Source: Polaromonas sp. (GTDB lineage: Bacteria; Pseudomonadota; Gammaproteobacteria; Burkholderiales; Burkholderiaceae_C). Taken from it: a stretch of DNA of 11,463 bases. Of the stretch, positions 1 through 7,562 are shown piece by piece. The notes under the pieces were generated by a model. That model did not search any database. It was not told where the DNA came from and saw only the letters and a program-made list of their open reading frames with translations. The stretch's first letter is position 1; every line of letters starts with the position of its first letter. Both the position numbers and the translations under genes were made by a program. Where the stretch lies: NCBI GenBank assembly GCA_014376885.1, contig JACMQR010000180.1, forward strand, positions 1-11,463. The letters are read 5' to 3'.

Positions 1-128
1 CTGGCGGTGACCTGAATCAGCGCCGCATTGGCTTTCGCCAACAGGTCGTCCATGGCCGGGGCGACATGCGCTGGCAGGATTTGGTCAAACAGGGGAAGGT
101 CGGCGAAGTCAAGCAGTGGATTGGTCAT
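1..128 (-). CDS. prlC: Oligopeptidase A (M3 metallopeptidase), N-terminal fragment cut by the window edge
   Basis: Reading the minus strand from the ATG at 128-126 gives an open frame to the window edge (42 codons), starting MTNPLLDFADLPLFDQ and continuing ILPAHVAPAMDDLLAKANAA. This matches from memory the start of PrlC/OpdA oligopeptidase A (E. coli begins MTNPLL, then LPPF...ILPEHVVPA). The family is a cytoplasmic zinc endopeptidase of about 680 residues that degrades short peptides, including cleaved signal peptides. The HEXXH catalytic centre lies far downstream, outside this window, so catalysis cannot be confirmed here. A weak AGGTAG Shine-Dalgarno precedes the ATG. The gene lies 104 bases beyond the yhbY stop on the same strand, with a terminator between, so it is probably transcribed separately. 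The family call rests on about 40 residues, but the pattern is distinctive. Confidence 0.8.
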   Translation of the reverse strand, partial: MTNPLLDFADLPLFDQILPAHVAPAMDDLLAKANAALIQVTA

Positions 129-177
129 CAGGTCTACCTGTGGGCGCAAGAAGCAAATCTAAAGGGCAGGTGGTGCC

Positions 178-217
178 AAAAAATTCTGGCCTGACCGTCC
201 CCAGGACCAGCCAGGCC
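178..217 (-). terminator. Rho-independent terminator downstream of yhbY
   Basis: On the minus strand a hairpin is followed by a run of six T. The outer stem is GGCCTG (217-212) with CAGGCC (193-188). After a small internal loop, the inner stem is GTCC (207-204) with GGAC (200-197), closed by a three-base loop. The T run corresponds to the A run at 178-183. It starts 16 bases past the yhbY stop and ends before the prlC start, so it should end the yhbY transcript. Confidence 0.65.
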
Positions 218-232
218 GGCCAAAGCACGGCT

Positions 233-706
233 TTAGTCCTGGGCGCGCTTTTTAATGCTGGTCTGCTTGGGCTTGGAGCGCTTGACGCTGCCGCCCGGCG
301 TCAGGCGCTGGTTGCCCAGCACGCGCAGCGTCTTGACCTCGGGCCGCTGGCCATAGCGCGAGCTGTTTTTCAGCACCTTGATGTCGCGCGGGCCCGCCAT
401 GCGGTCGTCGCTGATTTTCTTTTCTTTTTCCGCAACAGGCCGCCAGAACACCAGCAGCTTGCCGATATGCTGGATCGGCGCCGCGTCCAGGTCGTCGGCC
501 AGCATACGGAAAAGTTCTTCACGGGCCGGACGGTCGTCGGACTGCACCCGCACCTTGATCAGGCCGTGGGCGCTCAATGCGGCGTCGATTTCTTTTTTTA
601 CATTGTCCGTGAGGCCGCCTGTGCCGATCATCACGACGGCATTAAGGTGGTGCGCTTCGGCGCGGTGGTCTTTGCGCTGGGCAGGGGTGAGTTGTATGTG
701 AGCCAT
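233..706 (-). CDS. yhbY: YhbY-family RNA-binding protein (CRM domain)
   Basis: A 157-residue protein. The CRM/YhbY domain fills about residues 4-92: it opens [16 protein letters not shown], carries the family GxxG loop as GTGG (28-31), and ends with the strand [10 protein letters not shown] (81-90). In bacteria the family associates with the 50S precursor during ribosome assembly, which fits divergent rlmE, a late 50S rRNA modifier. E. coli YhbY has only about 97 residues; here a further 60 or so residues form a basic tail rich in Lys, Arg and Ser, probably disordered and probably RNA-contacting (inference). The ATG at 706-704 is chosen over a TTG two codons upstream because [10 protein letters not shown] is the usual family start. 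No strong Shine-Dalgarno is visible. Its start lies only 40 bases from the rlmE start, so the two promoters must overlap the opposite coding region. Confidence 0.9.
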   Translation of the reverse strand: MAHIQLTPAQRKDHRAEAHHLNAVVMIGTGGLTDNVKKEIDAALSAHGLIKVRVQSDDRPAREELFRMLADDLDAAPIQHIGKLLVFWRPVAEKEKKISDDRMAGPRDIKVLKNSSRYGQRPEVKTLRVLGNQRLTPGGSVKRSKPKQTSIKKRAQD

Positions 707-746
707 GACCAATTATCGGTGGAGTCAGGCGGGCGACAATAGGCGC

Positions 747-1520
747 ATGAAAGTAAATGCCAAGTCAGACCATAAACTGCTGCCCAAAGCGGCCACCAAG
801 GCAACGGCCAAGAGTGACGGAAAGGGCAAGAAAGTCAACAAGGCGTGGCTGCACGACCACATCAACGACCCGTATGTGAAGCAGGCCCGCAAGGAAGGCT
901 ACCGCGCCCGCGCAGCTTTCAAGCTGAAGGAAATGGACGAAACCCTGGGGCTGATCAAGCCGGGCGACTGCGTGGTCGACCTGGGCAGCACGCCGGGCGC
1001 CTGGAGCCAGTATGTGCGCCGCAAGCTGTCGCCGACCGGGGCTGCTGCCGGCGCGCTTAATGGCCGGATCATCGGGCTGGACTTGCTGCCCATGGAGCCC
1101 ATCGAAGGCGTCACGTTCATCCAGGGCGATTTCCGGGAGCCCGGGGTTCTTGAAAAACTTGAGCAGGCCTTGACATCAGGACAGGGGCTGGTCAGGGTTG
1201 ACCTGGTAATTTCCGACATGGCGCCCAACTTGTCCGGCATTGAATCGGCCGATGCTGCGCGCATTGCCCATCTGGTCGAATTGGCGGTTGAGTTCGCCCA
1301 GGCCCGCATGAAACCGGATGGCGCTCTGGTGGTCAAGCTGTTTCATGGCAGCGGCTATGACGATCTGGTCAGGCTGTTTCAGGCCAGCTTCAAGGTGGTC
1401 AAGCGGATGAAGCCCAAAGCGTCCCGGCCGACATCGTCCGAAACTTTTCTGGTGGGCAGGGGTCTTAAAAACATCGTCAAAGAAAAGATTGACGATGCCC
1501 GGCCTGATATTCCAGGTTAA
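747..1520 (+). CDS. rlmE: 23S rRNA (uridine-2'-O-)-methyltransferase RlmE (FtsJ/RrmJ)
   Basis: A 257-residue SAM-dependent methyltransferase of the RrmJ fold, which methylates U2552 in the A loop of 23S rRNA late in 50S assembly. SAM motif I is [13 protein letters not shown] (76-88). The catalytic K-D-K-E set is visible as K59 (in AAFKLKE), D157 (SDMAPNLSG), K197 (VVKLFHG) and E232 (SSETFLV). It is longer than the 209-residue E. coli enzyme because of a Lys/Ala-rich N-terminal stretch (about 5-29), small loops near 95-106 and 138-150, and a short C-terminal tail. I chose the ATG at 747; an in-frame ATG at 705 would add 14 residues ([14 protein letters not shown]) and overlap yhbY, and those residues do not look like the family. 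The Shine-Dalgarno is weak for either start. ftsH follows after 115 bases, an order shared with E. coli, where the pair is heat-inducible. Confidence 0.95.
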   Translation: MKVNAKSDHKLLPKAATKATAKSDGKGKKVNKAWLHDHINDPYVKQARKEGYRARAAFKLKEMDETLGLIKPGDCVVDLGSTPGAWSQYVRRKLSPTGAAAGALNGRIIGLDLLPMEPIEGVTFIQGDFREPGVLEKLEQALTSGQGLVRVDLVISDMAPNLSGIESADAARIAHLVELAVEFAQARMKPDGALVVKLFHGSGYDDLVRLFQASFKVVKRMKPKASRPTSSETFLVGRGLKNIVKEKIDDARPDIPG

Positions 1521-1568
1521 ATCCGTACCACACAAAGGGGCGCAAAACCCCAAGGGTCATTGGGCCCA

Positions 1569-1596
1569 CTTGAAACGCCTAAAATCAGACGCATGT
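1569..1596 (+). promoter_or_regulatory. Sigma-32-type (heat-shock) promoter before ftsH
   Basis: CTTGAAA at 1569-1575 is an exact match to the sigma-32 -35 element. After a 13-base spacer, ACGCATGT at 1589-1596 matches five of the seven defined positions of the -10 consensus CCCCATnT. The expected transcript start is about 1602-1605, leaving a leader of roughly 30 bases before the ftsH start. This agrees with known heat-shock control of ftsH in E. coli. A TAAAAT at 1580-1585 could be a housekeeping -10, but it lacks a good -35 at proper spacing. An 8-base palindrome TGGGCCCA (1561-1568) abuts the -35 box; its meaning is unknown. Confidence 0.6.
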
Positions 1597-1625
1597 GATC
1601 TCTAGTCGGTCTAGATACATACAAC

Positions 1626-1638
1626 GGAGTAGTCCTTG
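1626..1638 (+). promoter_or_regulatory. Shine-Dalgarno and TTG start of ftsH
   Basis: GGAG at 1626-1629 lies six bases before the TTG at 1636-1638. No ATG is available in frame nearby until residue 17, inside the first membrane segment, so the ribosome binding site and the family-typical N-terminus NNQWFSK together fix the TTG as the start. Confidence 0.8.
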
Positions 1639-3561
1639 AATAATCAGTGGTTTTCTAAAATTGCAATCTGGTTGGTGATAGCCATGGTGCTGTTCACCGT
1701 GTTCAAACAGTTTGACACGCGCGGCGGCGGCAGTTCGAACTACCTTGGCTATTCCGAATTTCTCGAAGAAGTTCGCGGCAAGCGCATCAAGGCGGCCACC
1801 ATCGCAGAAGGTCAGGGCGGCACCGAAATCGTTGCCACCACCACTGACGACCGAAAAATTCGCACGACAGCAACCTACCTCGACCGCGGTCTGGTGGGAG
1901 ACCTGATTGCCAACGATGTGAAGTTTGACGTCAAGGCCCGCGAGGAAGGCTCGCTGCTGATGACGCTTTTGGTCAGTTGGGGTCCGATGCTGCTGTTGAT
2001 CGGCGTCTGGGTGTACTTCATGCGCCAGATGCAGGGTGGCGGCAAGGGCGGTGCGTTCAGCTTTGGAAAATCCAAGGCTCGCATGCTGGACGAATCGACC
2101 AACACCGTGACCTTTGCAGATGCCGCCGGTTGCGACGAAGCCAAGGAAGAAGTCAAGGAAGTAGTGGACTTTCTAAAAGACCCCGCCAGGTTTCAAAAAC
2201 TCGGCGGTCGCATTCCCCGCGGTCTCCTGTTGGTTGGCCCCCCGGGTACCGGCAAAACCCTGCTCGCCAAAGGCATCGCCGGCGAAGCTAAGGTGCCGTT
2301 TTTCTCGATCTCCGGTTCTGACTTTGTCGAAATGTTCGTTGGCGTGGGTGCCGCCCGGGTTCGCGACATGTTTGACAATGCCAAGAAAAATGCTCCATGT
2401 ATCATTTTTATCGATGAAATCGATGCGGTGGGTCGCCAGCGTGGCGCCGGCGTGGGCGGTGGCAACGACGAACGCGAGCAAACCCTGAATCAGATGTTGG
2501 TCGAGATGGACGGCTTCGAGACCAATGTCGGTGTGATTGTGGTGGCCGCCACCAACCGTCCTGACATTCTGGACGCCGCCCTGCTGCGCCCCGGTCGCTT
2601 TGACCGCCAGGTGTATGTGACACTGCCCGACATTCGGGGCCGTGAACAAATTTTGAATGTGCACATGCGCAAGGTTCCCCTGGGCCAAGATGTGAACCCC
2701 AGCGTGATTGCCCGCGGCACGCCCGGCATGTCAGGTGCTGATTTGGCTAATTTGTGTAACGAGGCAGCCCTGATGGCCGCGCGGCGTAGCGCCCGGACAG
2801 TGGAAATGCAGGATTTCGAGAAAGCCAAGGACAAGATCCTCATGGGTCCTGAGCGCAAGAGCATGGTCATGCCCGAGGAAGAGCGCCGCAACACGGCCTA
2901 CCATGAGTCTGGCCACGCACTTCTGGGCAAGATGCTGCCCAAGTGCGATCCGGTGCACAAGGTCACCATCATCCCGCGCGGCCGCGCCCTGGGTGTGACG
3001 ATGAGCCTGCCGGCGCAGGATCGCTACAGCTACGACCGCGACTACATGCTCAGCCAGATCAGCATGCTGTTCGGCGGCCGGATTGCCGAGGAAGTGTTCA
3101 TGAACCAGATGACCACCGGCGCCAGCAACGACTTCGAGCGCGCCACCGGACTGGCCCGCGACATGGTCACGCGCTACGGCATGACCGATGCGCTGGGCCC
3201 GATGGTGTACGCAGAAAATGAAGGCGAAGTGTTCCTGGGCCGCTCGGTGACCAAGACCAACAATATGAGCGAGTCGACCCTGCAAAAGGTGGACAACGAG
3301 GTGCGCCGCATCATCGACCAGCAGTACGCTATTGCCCGCAAGTTGATCGAGGACAACAAGGACAAGATGCATGCAATGGCCAAGGCCCTGCTGGAATGGG
3401 AAACCATTGACGTCGAACAAATGGACGACATCATGGCCGGCAAGGAGCCCCGGCCTCCGAAAGACTGGACACCACGCAACCCCTCGGTGGGCAGTGGTGG
3501 CAGCGGCCCAAGCGGCGGCAGCCCTGCGGTGACGGCAGACCCGGCGCCCAGCGCCGCCTGA
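1636..3561 (+). CDS. ftsH: ATP-dependent zinc metalloprotease FtsH
   Basis: A 641-residue inner-membrane AAA+ protease of usual length. It forms a hexamer that extracts and degrades membrane proteins and short-lived cytoplasmic regulators (in E. coli sigma-32 and LpxC). Order of parts: transmembrane segment 1 (about 8-23), periplasmic domain (24-105), transmembrane segment 2 (about 108-127), AAA module with Walker A GPPGTGKT (201-208), Walker B IIFIDE (256-261), and second region of homology [20 protein letters not shown] (305-324) with arginine fingers R318 and R321. The peptidase zinc motif is HESGH (423-427), with the likely third ligand D499 in TTGASNDF. The Gly/Ser/Pro/Ala-rich tail after about 615 looks disordered. 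All catalytic residues are intact. It uses a TTG start, has its own heat-shock-type promoter, and is closed by a terminator before folP. Confidence 0.98.
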   Translation: MNNQWFSKIAIWLVIAMVLFTVFKQFDTRGGGSSNYLGYSEFLEEVRGKRIKAATIAEGQGGTEIVATTTDDRKIRTTATYLDRGLVGDLIANDVKFDVKAREEGSLLMTLLVSWGPMLLLIGVWVYFMRQMQGGGKGGAFSFGKSKARMLDESTNTVTFADAAGCDEAKEEVKEVVDFLKDPARFQKLGGRIPRGLLLVGPPGTGKTLLAKGIAGEAKVPFFSISGSDFVEMFVGVGAARVRDMFDNAKKNAPCIIFIDEIDAVGRQRGAGVGGGNDEREQTLNQMLVEMDGFETNVGVIVVAATNRPDILDAALLRPGRFDRQVYVTLPDIRGREQILNVHMRKVPLGQDVNPSVIARGTPGMSGADLANLCNEAALMAARRSARTVEMQDFEKAKDKILMGPERKSMVMPEEERRNTAYHESGHALLGKMLPKCDPVHKVTIIPRGRALGVTMSLPAQDRYSYDRDYMLSQISMLFGGRIAEEVFMNQMTTGASNDFERATGLARDMVTRYGMTDALGPMVYAENEGEVFLGRSVTKTNNMSESTLQKVDNEVRRIIDQQYAIARKLIEDNKDKMHAMAKALLEWETIDVEQMDDIMAGKEPRPPKDWTPRNPSVGSGGSGPSGGSPAVTADPAPSAA

Positions 3562-3592
3562 GTCGCCAGTTCAGTTTTTTCGAGCTTTTAAG

Positions 3593-3616
3593 AACCGGGG
3601 CCAGTCCCCGGTTTTT
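3593..3616 (+). terminator. Rho-independent terminator between ftsH and folP
   Basis: AACCGGGG (3593-3600) pairs perfectly with CCCCGGTT (3606-3613) around a five-base loop; the final T's of the stem merge into a run of five T (3612-3616). Weak A-T and G-T pairs extend the stem outward by about three. It lies 31 bases past the ftsH stop. folP therefore needs either readthrough or a promoter in the 76 bases that follow, where I see no clear one. Confidence 0.8.
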
Positions 3617-3680
3617 CTTTGCCCGCAATTTGTCGCCTGGGGCAGCCGGTGCAACCGTTCCGATCAATCCAATCGGTTTT

Positions 3681-3695
3681 AAAGGAGTTTTCTTG
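3681..3695 (+). promoter_or_regulatory. Shine-Dalgarno and TTG start of folP
   Basis: AAAGGAG at 3681-3687, then a five-base spacer, then TTG at 3693-3695. The frame is also open upstream from another TTG at 3630, but that would begin only 14 bases past the ftsH terminator and add 21 residues unlike the family. The strong Shine-Dalgarno decides for 3693. Confidence 0.75.
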
Positions 3696-4544
3696 ATCTG
3701 GCAAACCTCGCGTTTCAGGATTGACCTGTCCGTGCCCATTGTCATGGGCATCGTCAACGCCACGCCTGACTCTTTTTCGGATGGCGGGCTCTACTACTCG
3801 TCCATGGACGAGTTGTCCGGCGTGCTTGCCCATTGCGAAAAGCTGCTCTCCCAGGGCGCCGGCCTGCTGGACATTGGCGGTGAGTCGACCCGCCCTGGCG
3901 CGCTGCCGGTGCCGTTGGCGCACGAACTGGCGCGCGTGCTGCCGGTCGTTCGCCATGCGGTTACCCTGGGGGTGCCAGTTTCGGTGGACACCTACAAGCC
4001 CGAGGTCATGCAGGCGGTGCTCGATCTGGGTGCCGACATCATCAACGATGTCTGGGCGCTGCGCCAGCCGGGCGCCCTGCAGGCAGTCGCCGCCCACGCG
4101 CGATGCGGGGTCTGCCTGATGCACATGCACCGGGAGCCGCAAACCATGCAGGCGGCTCCCATGCAGGGCGATGCAGTGGCGCAAGTGACTCAGTTTTTGG
4201 AGCAGGCCGCCAGCCGGCTCCAGGCCTGCGGCGTTGACAAGTCCCGCATCGTGCTGGATCCGGGTGTCGGTTTTGGAAAAACCGTGGCGCAGAATTTTTC
4301 GCTGCTGGCGCGCCAGCGGGAACTCCTGGCGGTTGGCTATCCGCTGCTGGCGGGCTGGTCGCGCAAGTCGTCGCTTGCGGCGGTCTGCGGCACCCTGGCT
4401 GGCGAGTTGCCTGGCAGGGACGAACGCATGGCGCCCAGTGTGGCCGCTGCCGTGCTGGCTGTCGAGCGCGGCGCGCGCATCGTGCGTGTCCATGATGTTC
4501 GGGAAACTGTTCAAGCCTTGAAGATCTGGGCGGCCGCCAGTTAA
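3693..4544 (+). CDS. folP: Dihydropteroate synthase
   Basis: A 283-residue TIM-barrel enzyme (E. coli 282) that joins p-aminobenzoate to 6-hydroxymethyl-dihydropterin diphosphate in folate synthesis and is the target of sulfonamides. Visible motifs: GIVNATPDSFSDGG with the metal-binding N22; GGESTRPGA (62-70), the flexible loop 2; SVDT with D99; INDV with N118; VLDPGVGFGKT with D189; SRKS with K225; and RIVRVHDV with R265 and H267. All expected substrate-binding residues are present, so it should be active. The loop after DSFSDGG and the STRPGA loop look like ordinary chromosomal FolP, with no insertion of the kind reported for the Sul resistance enzymes. The gene sits between ftsH and glmM in the order known from E. 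coli. The TTG start follows a strong Shine-Dalgarno. Confidence 0.96.
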   Translation: MIWQTSRFRIDLSVPIVMGIVNATPDSFSDGGLYYSSMDELSGVLAHCEKLLSQGAGLLDIGGESTRPGALPVPLAHELARVLPVVRHAVTLGVPVSVDTYKPEVMQAVLDLGADIINDVWALRQPGALQAVAAHARCGVCLMHMHREPQTMQAAPMQGDAVAQVTQFLEQAASRLQACGVDKSRIVLDPGVGFGKTVAQNFSLLARQRELLAVGYPLLAGWSRKSSLAAVCGTLAGELPGRDERMAPSVAAAVLAVERGARIVRVHDVRETVQALKIWAAAS

Positions 4545-4566
4545 AAATTCACCGGCTTCAAGAAAC

Positions 4567-4596
4567 TTGACCCAGACGCCGCACAATGCTTCGTAT
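4567..4596 (+). promoter_or_regulatory. Weak candidate promoter before glmM
   Basis: TTGACC (4567-4572, five of six to the housekeeping -35) is followed after 18 bases by TCGTAT (4591-4596), which matches the -10 consensus at only three of six positions. It lies in the 148-base folP-glmM gap, which otherwise shows no obvious regulatory element. Read-through from folP is an equally good explanation. Confidence 0.25.
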
Positions 4597-4692
4597 TTAA
4601 ACAGCAGCTGACTAAAAAACGGCTCTTAAAATCCGTTCTTACCTGTTCAGGTCCACGACTTCGGCGGCTTCGGGCTGCCCTGAAAAACAAGC

Positions 4693-6024
4693 ATGACAAG
4701 AAAATACTTTGGCACCGATGGCATCCGGGGAACAGTGGGCCAGCCGCCCATCACGCCTGATTTCGTACTTCGGCTGGCCCACGCCGTGGGTCGGGTTTTG
4801 CGCCGAACCGAATCGCGCCCGACTGTGCTGATCGGCAAGGACACCCGGATTTCCGGCTACATGCTGGAAAGCGCGCTGGAATCAGGCTTTAACTCGGCCG
4901 GCGTGGATGTGGTGCTGCTCGGGCCGCTCCCGACGCCGGGCGTGGCTTACCTGACCCGAGCGCAGCGCGCCAGCCTGGGCGTGGTGATCAGCGCCAGCCA
5001 CAATCCGTTTGCCGACAACGGCATCAAGTTCTTCAGCGCGCGCGGCACCAAGCTCAATGACGACTGGGAAACCGAGGTGGAGGCAGCGCTCGATGAGTCG
5101 CCCGTCTGGGCAGACTCGGCATCGCTCGGAAAAGCCCGCCGGCTTGACGACGCCGCAGGGCGCTACATCGAGTTTTGCAAAAGCACCTTTGCCAATGACC
5201 TGACCCTCAAGGGTTTGAAAATCGTCGTCGACGGCGCGCATGGTGCGGCTTACCACATAGCGCCCAAGGTGTTTCACGAGCTTGGCGCCGAGGTGATCGC
5301 GATTGGCTGCGCGCCGGACGGTCTGAACATCAATGCCGGATTTGGCGCGACCCATCCGCAGGCGCTGGTCGCGGCGGTCCGGGCGCACCAGGCCCACTAT
5401 GGCATCGCCCTGGACGGTGACGCCGACCGCTTGCAGATGGTGGACGCCGATGGCCGCCTGTTCAATGGCGACGAGGTGCTGTTCCTGATGGTCAGCGAGC
5501 GGCTGGCGCGGGGCGAACGGGTGCCCGGAACCGTGGGCACCTTGATGACCAACATGGCGGTCGAAGTCGCCCTGAAGGCGCGCGGCGTGGAATTTGTGCG
5601 CGCCCGGGTGGGTGACCGCTATGTGCTGGAAGAGCTCGACAAACGTGGCTGGCTGCTCGGCGGCGAAGGCTCGGGCCATCTGTTGGCCCTGGACAAGCAC
5701 ACCACCGGCGACGGCCTGATCAGCGCCCTGCAGGTGTTGCAGGCCTGTGTGCGCAGCGGCCAGTCGCTGGCGCAGCTGCTGTCCGAGGTGGTGCTGTTTC
5801 CCCAGACCTTGATCAATGTGCGTCTGCAGCCCGGCCAGAACTGGAAGGACTGCGCGCAGCTGGCAGCCCAGACCGAGGCGGTGGCAACCGAGCTGGGCGA
5901 CACCGGCCGCATCCTGATTCGCGCCAGCGGCACCGAGCCGCTGCTGCGGGTGATGGTCGAGGCGCGCGATGCCGACCAGGCCAGGGCCTGCGCCGAGCGG
6001 GTGGCCGACACGGTGCGGCGCTGA
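4693..6024 (+). CDS. glmM: Phosphoglucosamine mutase
   Basis: A 443-residue member of the alpha-D-phosphohexomutase family (GlmM is usually about 445). It converts glucosamine-6-phosphate to glucosamine-1-phosphate on the way to UDP-GlcNAc for peptidoglycan and lipopolysaccharide, in the cytoplasm. It starts [11 protein letters not shown], as GlmM does. The phosphoserine loop is [16 protein letters not shown] with the active-site S102; the metal loop is DGDADR with D241, D243 and D245; the sugar-specificity loop is GGEGSGH (323-329); the phosphate-binding loop is RASGTEP (410-416). All four active-site elements are intact. The ATG at 4693 has only a poor Shine-Dalgarno, but the N-terminus fits the family exactly. 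It is the last plus-strand gene of the block and converges with the efflux genes across 99 bases (6025-6123), in which I find no convincing terminator. Confidence 0.97.
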   Translation: MTRKYFGTDGIRGTVGQPPITPDFVLRLAHAVGRVLRRTESRPTVLIGKDTRISGYMLESALESGFNSAGVDVVLLGPLPTPGVAYLTRAQRASLGVVISASHNPFADNGIKFFSARGTKLNDDWETEVEAALDESPVWADSASLGKARRLDDAAGRYIEFCKSTFANDLTLKGLKIVVDGAHGAAYHIAPKVFHELGAEVIAIGCAPDGLNINAGFGATHPQALVAAVRAHQAHYGIALDGDADRLQMVDADGRLFNGDEVLFLMVSERLARGERVPGTVGTLMTNMAVEVALKARGVEFVRARVGDRYVLEELDKRGWLLGGEGSGHLLALDKHTTGDGLISALQVLQACVRSGQSLAQLLSEVVLFPQTLINVRLQPGQNWKDCAQLAAQTEAVATELGDTGRILIRASGTEPLLRVMVEARDADQARACAERVADTVRR

Positions 6025-6123
6025 CGCGGCCCGGGTTCTAAATTCAAGTCTAAACTGCCGGGTATGCAATGCGGGCGGGTATTGTCCGCTATCAAATTGA
6101 AATTAATGGACGACTGCCGCCGC

Positions 6124-7554
6124 TTATGGGCTGGCTTGCCAGCCGCCGCCCAGTGACTGGATCAGAGCGACTGCCGTGGTCTGCCGGTCGGCCAGCGTCT
6201 GCACCAGTGCGCGCCGGGCATTGAGCGCCGTCGCCTGGGCAGTGACCACTTCGGTGTAGCCGACCTGGCCGCTGCGGTAGCGGTTGAGGACCTGCTGCTC
6301 GACCTGGTCAGCGGCCTCGGAGGCCTGGCGACGCAAGCCCTGCTGGACGAGCAGCGTCCGGGTGGCTGCGAGCTGGTCTTCGACGCCTTGAAAAGCCGTG
6401 AGAACCGTTTTCCGGTAGCGGGCCACAGCCTGGGCGTGGGCCGCTTGGCGGCCCTCCACGCGGGCAGCCGTGGCGCCGGCGTTGAACAGGCTTTGCGCGG
6501 CCGACAGGCCAAGCGACCAGACGCTGCTCGGGGCGCTGAACAGGTCGGCCACGCGGCTGGCGCCCAGGCCATAGGACGCGCCCAGCGAAAAACTGGGGTA
6601 GTAAGCGCTTCGGGCGATGCCAATTTGTTCATTGGCGACGGCGACGCCGCGCTCGGCGGCGGCGATGTCGGGGCGGCGCTGGAGCAGCTCCGAGGCAATC
6701 CCCAGCGGCACGTCCGGCACAGACGGTTTCCAGGCGGCCGGCGCCAGGGAAAAATGTGCCGGTGCCTCGCCCACCAGCACCGCGATGGCGTGCTCGAGCT
6801 GGGCGCGCTGGCGCGTCAGCCCCGCGCTGTCGGCCTGCGAGTTGGCCAGCTGGGTTTGCGCCTGCAGCACATCGGTTTTGGCGGCAATGCCGGCGGCGTA
6901 GCGGTTTTGCGTGATGTCCAGTGTGCGCTGAAAGCCGGCCAGTGTGGCGTCAAGCAATGTTTTCTGGGCATCGAGCTGGCGCAGCGTCAGGTAGTTGACG
7001 GCCAGCTCGCCCTGCGCCGACAGCCGGGCCGAGGCCAGGTCGGCTTCGCTGGCCTGGGCGCTGGCCGTGCTGCTCTCCACCGCGCGGCCCAGGCGGCCCC
7101 AGACATCGGGCTCCCAGCTGCTGCCAATGCTCGCCTGGTAATTGTTGCCCGTGCGCCCGCTGCTGCCGGCAGCGCTGGTGCTGCTGCTGTGCGAGCGGTT
7201 GGCGCCGCTGTTGAGCGTGACCGCGGGAAACAGACCGGCCTGCTGCTCGCGCACCGCAGCGCGCGCCTGCGCATAGGCCGCCACGGCGGCGGCGACATTC
7301 TGGTTCGAAATGTTCACCCGCGCTGCCAGTCCGGTGAGCACCGGGTCGTCAAACAGCTGCCACCAGGGGCCGCGGTCTAGCATGTCGGCCGGCGCGGCGC
7401 TGACCCAGCCTTCGGCTTCCTTGAAGGTGCTGACCTCCCGCATGCCGGGGCGCTGGTAGTCGGGTCCAACCGCGCAGCCGCCCAGCAGCAGCGCCAGAAG
7501 TGCCGCTGCAACAGACGGTCGATGGCGGAAACAAAGGTTTTTTTGGGGTTGCAT
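6124..7554 (-). CDS. RND efflux outer-membrane lipoprotein, NodT/OprM family
   Basis: A 476-residue outer-membrane channel subunit of the TolC superfamily, expected to form a trimeric barrel-tunnel that carries substrates from an RND pump out of the cell. The N-terminus is a lipoprotein signal peptide: basic start, hydrophobic AAALLALLL, lipobox LGGC with the lipidated Cys27, then AVGPDYQRP, a very typical opening of this family. Two OEP repeats follow (about 65-255 and 270-465) with Ala/Gln-rich coiled-coil helices; ELLQRRPDIAAAER (287-300) is the family hallmark between the repeats. It lies 8 bases after the stop of the permease gene, and its likely AAGG ribosome binding site overlaps that TAA, so translation is probably coupled. 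The substrate cannot be told from the sequence. No family symbol (oprM, opmB, nodT) can be assigned reliably. Confidence 0.93.
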   Translation of the reverse strand: MQPQKNLCFRHRPSVAAALLALLLGGCAVGPDYQRPGMREVSTFKEAEGWVSAAPADMLDRGPWWQLFDDPVLTGLAARVNISNQNVAAAVAAYAQARAAVREQQAGLFPAVTLNSGANRSHSSSTSAAGSSGRTGNNYQASIGSSWEPDVWGRLGRAVESSTASAQASEADLASARLSAQGELAVNYLTLRQLDAQKTLLDATLAGFQRTLDITQNRYAAGIAAKTDVLQAQTQLANSQADSAGLTRQRAQLEHAIAVLVGEAPAHFSLAPAAWKPSVPDVPLGIASELLQRRPDIAAAERGVAVANEQIGIARSAYYPSFSLGASYGLGASRVADLFSAPSSVWSLGLSAAQSLFNAGATAARVEGRQAAHAQAVARYRKTVLTAFQGVEDQLAATRTLLVQQGLRRQASEAADQVEQQVLNRYRSGQVGYTEVVTAQATALNARRALVQTLADRQTTAVALIQSLGGGWQASP

Positions 7555-7562
7555 GGCGTGCC

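Noticed and set aside
116..742. 208-codon plus-strand frame over yhbY
   Set aside because: It covers the prlC start, the terminator and all of yhbY on the other strand; its sequence resembles no protein and yhbY is clear.
1537..1551. GGGG/CCCC hairpin after rlmE as a terminator
   Set aside because: Only four base pairs, a seven-base loop, and no T run follows.
2173..3420. Long minus-strand frames opposite ftsH
   Set aside because: They lie wholly within the intact ftsH coding region, are His/Ala/Val-rich as expected of shadow frames in GC-rich DNA, and match no family.
4882..6069. 395-codon minus-strand frame opposite glmM
   Set aside because: Composition (His, Gln, Arg, Ala-rich) is that of an antisense shadow; glmM on the plus strand has every active-site motif.
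6025..6123. Bidirectional terminator between the convergent glmM and NodT genes
   Set aside because: Candidate stems such as CCCGG/CCGGG with a 23-base loop or GCGGG/TCCGC are short and lack a T run on either strand.
6388..7380. 330-codon plus-strand frame opposite the NodT gene
   Set aside because: Antisense shadow of a well-recognised lipoprotein gene; no motif or ribosome binding site.
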